The notes under the pieces were generated by a model. The model was given only the letters and a program-made list of their open reading frames with translations, had not been told where the DNA came from and did no database searches. This document shows positions 1-3,440 of a DNA stretch of 6,251 nucleotides, in pieces. Positions within the stretch are counted from its first letter, which is position 1, and the number at the start of each line of letters is the position of its first letter. The DNA is from Streptomyces katrae (GTDB taxonomy: Bacteria > Actinomycetota > Actinomycetes > Streptomycetales > Streptomycetaceae). Both the position numbers and the translations under genes were made by a program. The DNA lies in the NCBI RefSeq assembly GCF_000966975.1, contig NZ_JZWV01001166.1, positions 496-6,746 of the forward strand, given 5' to 3'.

Positions 1-366
1 GAGGAGCCAGGCGACGGGCGTGGCACCCCCGTGCCCGTGCCCGTGCCCGTGCCCGTGCCCGTGCCCGTGCCCATGTCCGTGGTCCTGCTCGTGCTCGTGC
101 GCGTCGCATTCCTCCGCGTGATCGTCCGAGGGCTGCCGCAGGCGGCGCACCAACTCGGCTCCGATCCCCGCGAGGCCCAGGGCGACCAGCAGGATGCCCG
201 ACGCGACGAGGTACGGCCGCAGCCCTTCCTTCACGTACCGGAGGTAGACCTCGCTGCGCACCGTGGTGTGCAGCAGGCCCGTGCCCGTCACCACCAGCAA
301 GAAGGGCTGGCCGAGTCCGCTCAGCAGGCGGGTGTGGTCCGCGCGGGCGGGGAGCCGTCCGGTCAC
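1..366 (-). CDS. TIGR03943-type membrane protein with His-Gly metal-binding repeat (3' end cut by window edge)
   Basis: The window holds the first 122 codons. The protein starts MTGRLPARADHTRL and continues with a hydrophobic segment around residues 17-31 (GQPFLLVVTGTGLL), a YLRYVKEGLRPYL segment (about 41-53) and a second membrane helix (about 53-68). An acidic stretch with His and one Cys (C87) leads into nine His-Gly pairs (residues 96-113). The last visible residues, VAWLL, look like the start of a third helix. Two N-terminal helices, a His-rich loop and more helices match TIGR03943-type proteins, which are normally encoded beside a UPF0718 permease, as here. The GTG start at 366 overlaps the permease stop (GTGA), and GGAGG lies 9 nt upstream. 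The exact biochemical role is unknown. A part in divalent metal (probably zinc) handling at the membrane is inferred from the repeat and the partner. The C-terminus is outside the window. Confidence 0.8.
   Translation of the reverse strand, partial: MTGRLPARADHTRLLSGLGQPFLLVVTGTGLLHTTVRSEVYLRYVKEGLRPYLVASGILLVALGLAGIGAELVRRLRQPSDDHAEECDAHEHEQDHGHGHGHGHGHGHGHGHGGATPVAWLL
28..81. repeat. 6-bp tandem repeat encoding (His-Gly)9
   Basis: Seven perfect head-to-tail copies of CCCGTG (28-69) are followed by two single-base variants, CCCATG and TCCGTG (70-81). Read on the minus strand, each unit is His-Gly, so a copy-number change of one unit keeps the frame and only lengthens or shortens the metal-binding loop. 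On the plus strand it reads as Pro-Val, which is not a gene. Confidence 0.9.
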
Positions 367-1406
367 AGGAGTACGCCTCCGACGAGTGCGCTGCACAGGA
401 TCGCCACGACGAACGTGGCGGCGCAGAACCGCACCGCGAACGGCCGCCCGAAGGCCCCCGACTGGAGTGCGATCAGCTTCATGTCGACCATCGGGCCCAC
501 CACCATGAACGCGAGGCGGGCGGTGGGCGAGAAGCCGGTGAACGAGGACGCGACGAACGCGTCCGCCTCCGAACACACCGACAGGAGCACCGCGAGCGCC
601 GCCGCCACGAGGACGCCCAGCCACGGGGACCCGGAGAAGGCTTCCAGGACGGACGGCGGTACGAGGACGTTGAAGGTCGCCGCGGCCATGGCGCCGACCA
701 CCAGGAAGCCGCCCGCCTCCAGGAAGTCGTGCTGCAGCCCGCGCCGGAAGGCCTCCAGCCGGCCCGTGCCGGGGGCGTGCTCGGCCCGTGCGGCCGGCAG
801 CCGCAGCCATTCCTCACGCCCCCACCGGATCCACAGCCAGCCCATGACCACCGAGGTGACCAGCGAGGCGCCGAACCGGGCGGCCACCATCTCCGGCCTG
901 CCGGGGAACGCGATCGCCGTCGCGACGAGCACCACCGGGTTGACCGCGGGCGCGGCGAGCAGGAACGTCAGGGCCGCCGCGGGAGCCACGCCCCGGCGCA
1001 TCAGGCTGCCCGCGACCGGCACCGAGGCGCACTCACAGCCCGGCAGCACCACTCCGGCGGCACCGGCCACCGGAACGGCGAGGACGGGGTTGCGGGGCAG
1101 GACCCTGGAGAAGACCCGGGCGGGGACGAACGCGCCGATGGCCGCCGAGACGACGGTACCGAGAAGCAGGAACGGCACGCCCTGCATGACGATGGCCACC
1201 AGCAACGTGCGCCATGCACCGAACGCCGCGAGCCCGAACAGGGGCTCCAGCCACGGTCCGGCGAGCACCACGACCGCCACGGCCCCGACCAGGGCCGCAC
1301 CGGCGGTGCCGGTCCTCCCCCGCCGCCGCTCCGGGTCGACCCCGCCGCCGTGCGGGATGAAGGAACGTGGTGGCGCCGTCGCCGCACCCGCCGAGCCCTC
1401 AGCCAC
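363..1406 (-). CDS. UPF0718 / ArsP-type permease (DUF318 family)
   Basis: Integral membrane protein of 347 residues from the chosen GTG (1406). A hydrophilic N-terminus (1-33) is followed by about eight hydrophobic segments, near 35-50, 66-93, 107-122, 140-167, 177-193, 231-249, 262-277 and 323-346. Family signatures are GCECASVPVAGSLMRRG (123-139) before a helix ending in APAVNP (152-157), then SVCSEADAFVASSF (276-289), then GPMVDMKLIALQSGAFG (304-320). The paired GCEC and CSEAD motifs place conserved Cys, Glu and Asp in membrane segments, a hallmark of this putative transporter family. Some relatives (ArsP) export organoarsenicals. For actinobacterial members paired with a TIGR03943 protein, a divalent-metal role is more likely, but this is inference. 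GTG 1406 is preferred because GAAGGG precedes it by 6 nt. An upstream in-frame GTG at 1487 lacks a ribosome site and would add a low-complexity Arg-rich leader. Confidence 0.85.
   Translation of the reverse strand: MAEGSAGAATAPPRSFIPHGGGVDPERRRGRTGTAGAALVGAVAVVVLAGPWLEPLFGLAAFGAWRTLLVAIVMQGVPFLLLGTVVSAAIGAFVPARVFSRVLPRNPVLAVPVAGAAGVVLPGCECASVPVAGSLMRRGVAPAAALTFLLAAPAVNPVVLVATAIAFPGRPEMVAARFGASLVTSVVMGWLWIRWGREEWLRLPAARAEHAPGTGRLEAFRRGLQHDFLEAGGFLVVGAMAAATFNVLVPPSVLEAFSGSPWLGVLVAAALAVLLSVCSEADAFVASSFTGFSPTARLAFMVVGPMVDMKLIALQSGAFGRPFAVRFCAATFVVAILCSALVGGVLL
376..380 (-). promoter_or_regulatory. Ribosome binding site for the TIGR03943-type gene
   Basis: GGAGG on the minus strand, inside the end of the permease gene, 9 nt before GTG 366. 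It supports the overlapping GTG start and translational coupling of the two membrane proteins. Confidence 0.6.
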
Positions 1407-1412
1407 TCTGCG

Positions 1413-1418
1413 CCCTTC
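1413..1418 (-). promoter_or_regulatory. Ribosome binding site for the permease
   Basis: GAAGGG on the minus strand, 6 nt before GTG 1406. This decides the start in favour of 1406 over the in-frame GTG at 1487, which has no purine-rich site at a suitable distance. Confidence 0.45.
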
Positions 1419-1577
1419 GTCCTTCGTCCGCCGCGGCACGGCGGTACGCACCCGGCCCGCCCGGAGGAACCCGGCGCGAGCGGGCACACACTAACCGACG
1501 ACATCCCGGCCACGGCCGCGCACGGGGCCGTGCGGCGTGCCGTCCTCAGCCATGGCACCGAGACGCGCGCCGCGTCG

Positions 1578-1715
1578 TCAGCGCACCCTTCCCCTGGGCT
1601 TGAGGTGCGTGGGCGGGAGCTCGGGGGCCGGAATCGGAGGGCCGTCGTAGCCCTTGACCTCGCCGAAGCGCGAGCCGTTCGCCCAGTCCTCACGGGCCTG
1701 GACGATCTCCGTGGG
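1578..1715 (-). pseudogene. C-terminal remnant of an unidentified protein
   Basis: The minus strand encodes a 45-residue tail that looks truly protein-coding: PTEIVQAREDWANG, then SRFGEVKGYDGPPIP, then APELPPTHLKPRGRVR and TGA at 1578-1580. The mix of charged, aromatic and ordered Pro residues and the basic end resemble the conserved C-terminus of an actinobacterial protein, but I cannot name the family. The frame stays open only to a TGA at 1758-1760 and has no ATG, GTG or TTG start in between. Beyond about 1715 it gives Ala/Val/Leu-rich filler, while the plus strand there reads as recombinase. The gene therefore seems to have lost its 5' part at a junction near 1715. It lies upstream of the permease operon on the same strand, separated from it by about 170 nt with no gene visible. 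Confidence 0.45.
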
Positions 1716-2560
1716 AAGAACCGCTACCGCAACGCCATGCGCCGCCAGCAGCAGGAATCAGGCTTCACCAGCCGGGAGGCGGCCATCACTCGCCTGGTGG
1801 CTGTCTACAACGAACGAAGTCCGCCCCGGCCAGCCAGACCCGCACCGAGCGCATCGCAAAGTACGGCCCCGTGACCTTCCGCGAGTACACCTGCGAGTGG
1901 AAGCAGGGCCAGCGCCACCTCGCACCCCCTCCCTCCTCCACGTCGACTCGCTCCTGGAGCACCACCTCTTCCCCGCCTTGAGCACCCGCCGCGTGGACTC
2001 CTTCGGCCACAAGGTCGTCGAGCACTTCATCCGCGCTATGGAAGAGCCGGCACCGGCCTGGCCACCCAAACCAACGCCTTAGACAAACTCAAGGCCATCC
2101 TCCTCGACGGCCACCGCCTCGGCATCTACCTCGACAGCCGCCTCCTCGGCGTCCAAGCCCCCGTCTACGCCCCCCAACGTGCCGTCATCCCCTCCCCGCA
2201 CAACTCCGCACCCTGCGCAGCGGCGACGACACCGTCCAGCTGCTCGTCGTACGACCGCCTCAAGCTCCGTAAGCGCGGCAAGTACCACGACGTCCCCACA
2301 CGCCCGCGGGTGAAGGAGACCATCGAGCGATACGTCAAGACGCACGGAACAGTCGACGGCTACCTCCTCCGCCACCCGCACGACCGATCCCTCCCCTACG
2401 CCAGCTACCTACTCGACAACCAGTGGCGCCGGATCAAACAAACCAAGAAACTCGACATGCCTGACGCATGGTCCTCTACGGCTTCCGCCACTTCTTCGCA
2501 TCCAACTGCAATGAGTCTGGCAACTGACCGGCCACACCCATCAGTCAGACCACACCATGC
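1713..2560 (+). pseudogene. Degraded tyrosine recombinase (phage/ICE-type integrase) remnant
   Basis: The integrase can be read only by switching frames. Frame 3 gives GKNRYRNAMRRQQQ and SREAAITRLVAVYNERS (1713-1820). Frame 2 gives TERIAKYGPVTFREYTCEWK and GQRHLAP (1820-1930). Frame 1 gives LLHVDSLLEHHLFPAL and FGHKVVEHFIRAMEE (1930-2046). Frame 3 resumes with GTGLATQTNALDKLKAILLD and YLDSRLLGVQAPVYAP (from 2049). These form the N-terminal arm and the SAM-like core-binding domain. Frame 2 then gives AQLRTLRSGDDTVQLLVV (to 2251) and jumps directly to RLKLRKRGKYHDVP in frame 3. The segment that normally lies between, including the first catalytic Arg, is missing. The catalytic-domain piece ETIERYVKTHGTVDGYLLRH and the box II motif VLYGFRHFFASN (2471-2506, frame 2) follow. 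Only a blurred GH box (TGH, about 2527-2535) remains, and no Tyr nucleophile is identifiable. It cannot make an active recombinase. It probably marks a former integrative element or prophage. Confidence 0.8.
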
Positions 2561-2581
2561 CCGCTAACGGCCCGACCAGCC

Positions 2582-2613
2582 AAAATGGGCCGCTGGCGGA
2601 TCCGGCGGCCCAT
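2582..2613 (-). terminator. Rho-independent terminator of the RHS-barstar operon
   Basis: A perfect 9-bp inverted repeat (ATGGGCCGC at 2585-2593, GCGGCCCAT at 2605-2613) encloses an 11-nt loop that contains the palindrome CGGATCCG. On the minus strand the stem is followed by a short T run (2585-2582). The structure starts 15 nt after the barstar stop codon. It lies between the convergent barstar gene and integrase remnant. The plus-strand side lacks a T run, so it mainly serves the minus strand. Confidence 0.7.
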
Positions 2614-2628
2614 CACAAAAGGTTGCGT

Positions 2629-3114
2629 TTAGGAATTGGATGGCCCTTGAAGTTCCCCAAGCCTCTTCGCGAAGCTGTATGCGAACTCCTGTTCACATGA
2701 AAGGACAACGGAGAACCTACTGAGCGTCCGGCCTTCGGGCCGCTTGGTGTAGGACCACCGCTGACCAGCGCGCCAAAGGGTTCTGAAGAACTCATCTCGA
2801 GCATCTTCGTCCTCGGAAAGGACACTTTCGGCGGACTCGATGATCAGTACATGGGAATCCGATGAAAGCCACTGAAGGTCACGAAGACAGTCGTAGAAAG
2901 CAGCCCAGTTCCATCCAAAATATTCGGGAAACTTTAGCGATTCATCAAATTTCTGAAAGGCCGAAATTTCATCTGGCATATCTTGTCCATTTAGACGCGC
3001 CACGTGAACGCTGCCGGACACGGGCAGGAGTTCATCAAGCTGCAAGCCGCCGCCCGGGGTAATGACGTGCATCCATGGGGCGATGTGCATTGCCGACGTC
3101 TCTTCTGTCATCAT
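2629..3114 (-). CDS. Barstar-family immunity protein for the RHS ribonuclease
   Basis: A 161-residue cytoplasmic protein from ATG 3114. The central part, FPEYFGWNWAAFYDCLRDL (62-80), aligns with barstar's LPEYYGENLDALWDCL helix region. The second half, with HVLIIESAES (88-97), EFFRTLWRAGQRW (108-120) and FSVVLSC (134-140), matches the strand-helix-strand order of the family. About 50 extra N-terminal residues precede the barstar fold, common in actinobacterial members. By analogy it binds the RNase and blocks its active site. Asp75 matches barstar Asp39, the main barnase-contacting residue; barstar Asp35 is replaced by Ala71. The ATG at 3114 overlaps the RHS stop (ATGA), with a second ATG at 3111 and an in-frame TTG at 3123. 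The ribosome site (GGTGG, 3116-3120) is very close, so coupling to RHS translation is likely. Being next to a barnase-like toxin tip makes the call firm. Confidence 0.9.
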   Translation of the reverse strand: MMTEETSAMHIAPWMHVITPGGGLQLDELLPVSGSVHVARLNGQDMPDEISAFQKFDESLKFPEYFGWNWAAFYDCLRDLQWLSSDSHVLIIESAESVLSEDEDARDEFFRTLWRAGQRWSYTKRPEGRTLSRFSVVLSCEQEFAYSFAKRLGELQGPSNS

Positions 3115-3440
3115 TCCACCCAACTGGGACTTCTTCCCACAATATATGTCTGATAGTGAGTCGGAGTGTAGTAGGCGGATTTATCGCTGCCAAACACCCA
3201 GCGTTCACCGCCCGGCTTGGGATTGTCCGGTGACGGATAACTCCCATACTCCTGATAAGTGATCGGCTTCCCTGAGGGCTCGTGGGTGGGAAGTTGGTAG
3301 CCACCATTTTTGCCGCTGTTTTCAAATGTTTCAGTCCACCACTTCGGGCCATAGAAGCCCGGCCCACCCCACCATCCGAAATTGTACTTCTCCATGTCCC
3401 GGAGCACTTCCATTGACTCCTTAGGGATGGAGTCGGGAAC
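3111..3440 (-). other. Barnase-like ribonuclease toxin domain of the RHS protein
   Basis: Residue numbers count from the window-edge codon. The domain opens with VPDSIPKESMEVLRDM (938-953), matching the first helix of secreted actinobacterial guanyl-specific RNases. It continues with GGYQLP (983-988), ITYQEYG (997-1003), GGERWVFGSD (1014-1023) and YYTPTHYQTY (1027-1036). Comparison with barnase (WREAD, NSDRILYSSD, DHYQTF) places the general base Glu at E1001, an active-site Arg at R1017 and the general acid His at H1032. The equivalent of barnase Arg83 is not at the usual place: Pro1013 with Lys1012 next to it. A Trp/Gly-rich stretch (958-972, with WW at 960-961 and 971-972) lengthens the region before the strand core. 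Predicted activity is RNA cleavage after guanosine in target cells. Confidence 0.88.

Noticed and set aside
1511..1532. Inverted repeat CACGGCC / GGCCGTG in the gap upstream of the permease
   Set aside because: A 7-bp GC-rich stem with an 8-nt loop is common by chance at this GC content; no T run and no recognisable operator.
1407..1577. Possible promoter or Zur box for the permease operon
   Set aside because: No convincing -35/-10 pair and no AT-rich palindrome like a Zur site; the TAGTGT near 1490 alone is too weak.
31..1874. Long plus-strand open frames opposite the permease, starting with a Pro-Val repeat
   Set aside because: They are antisense to a clear membrane protein with family motifs, and their products are low-complexity Arg/Ala/Pro-rich, typical of high-GC shadow frames.
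2471..2567. Intact integrase C-terminus
   Set aside because: The box II motif is out of frame with the preceding piece, a stop follows soon after it, and no Tyr nucleophile is identifiable.
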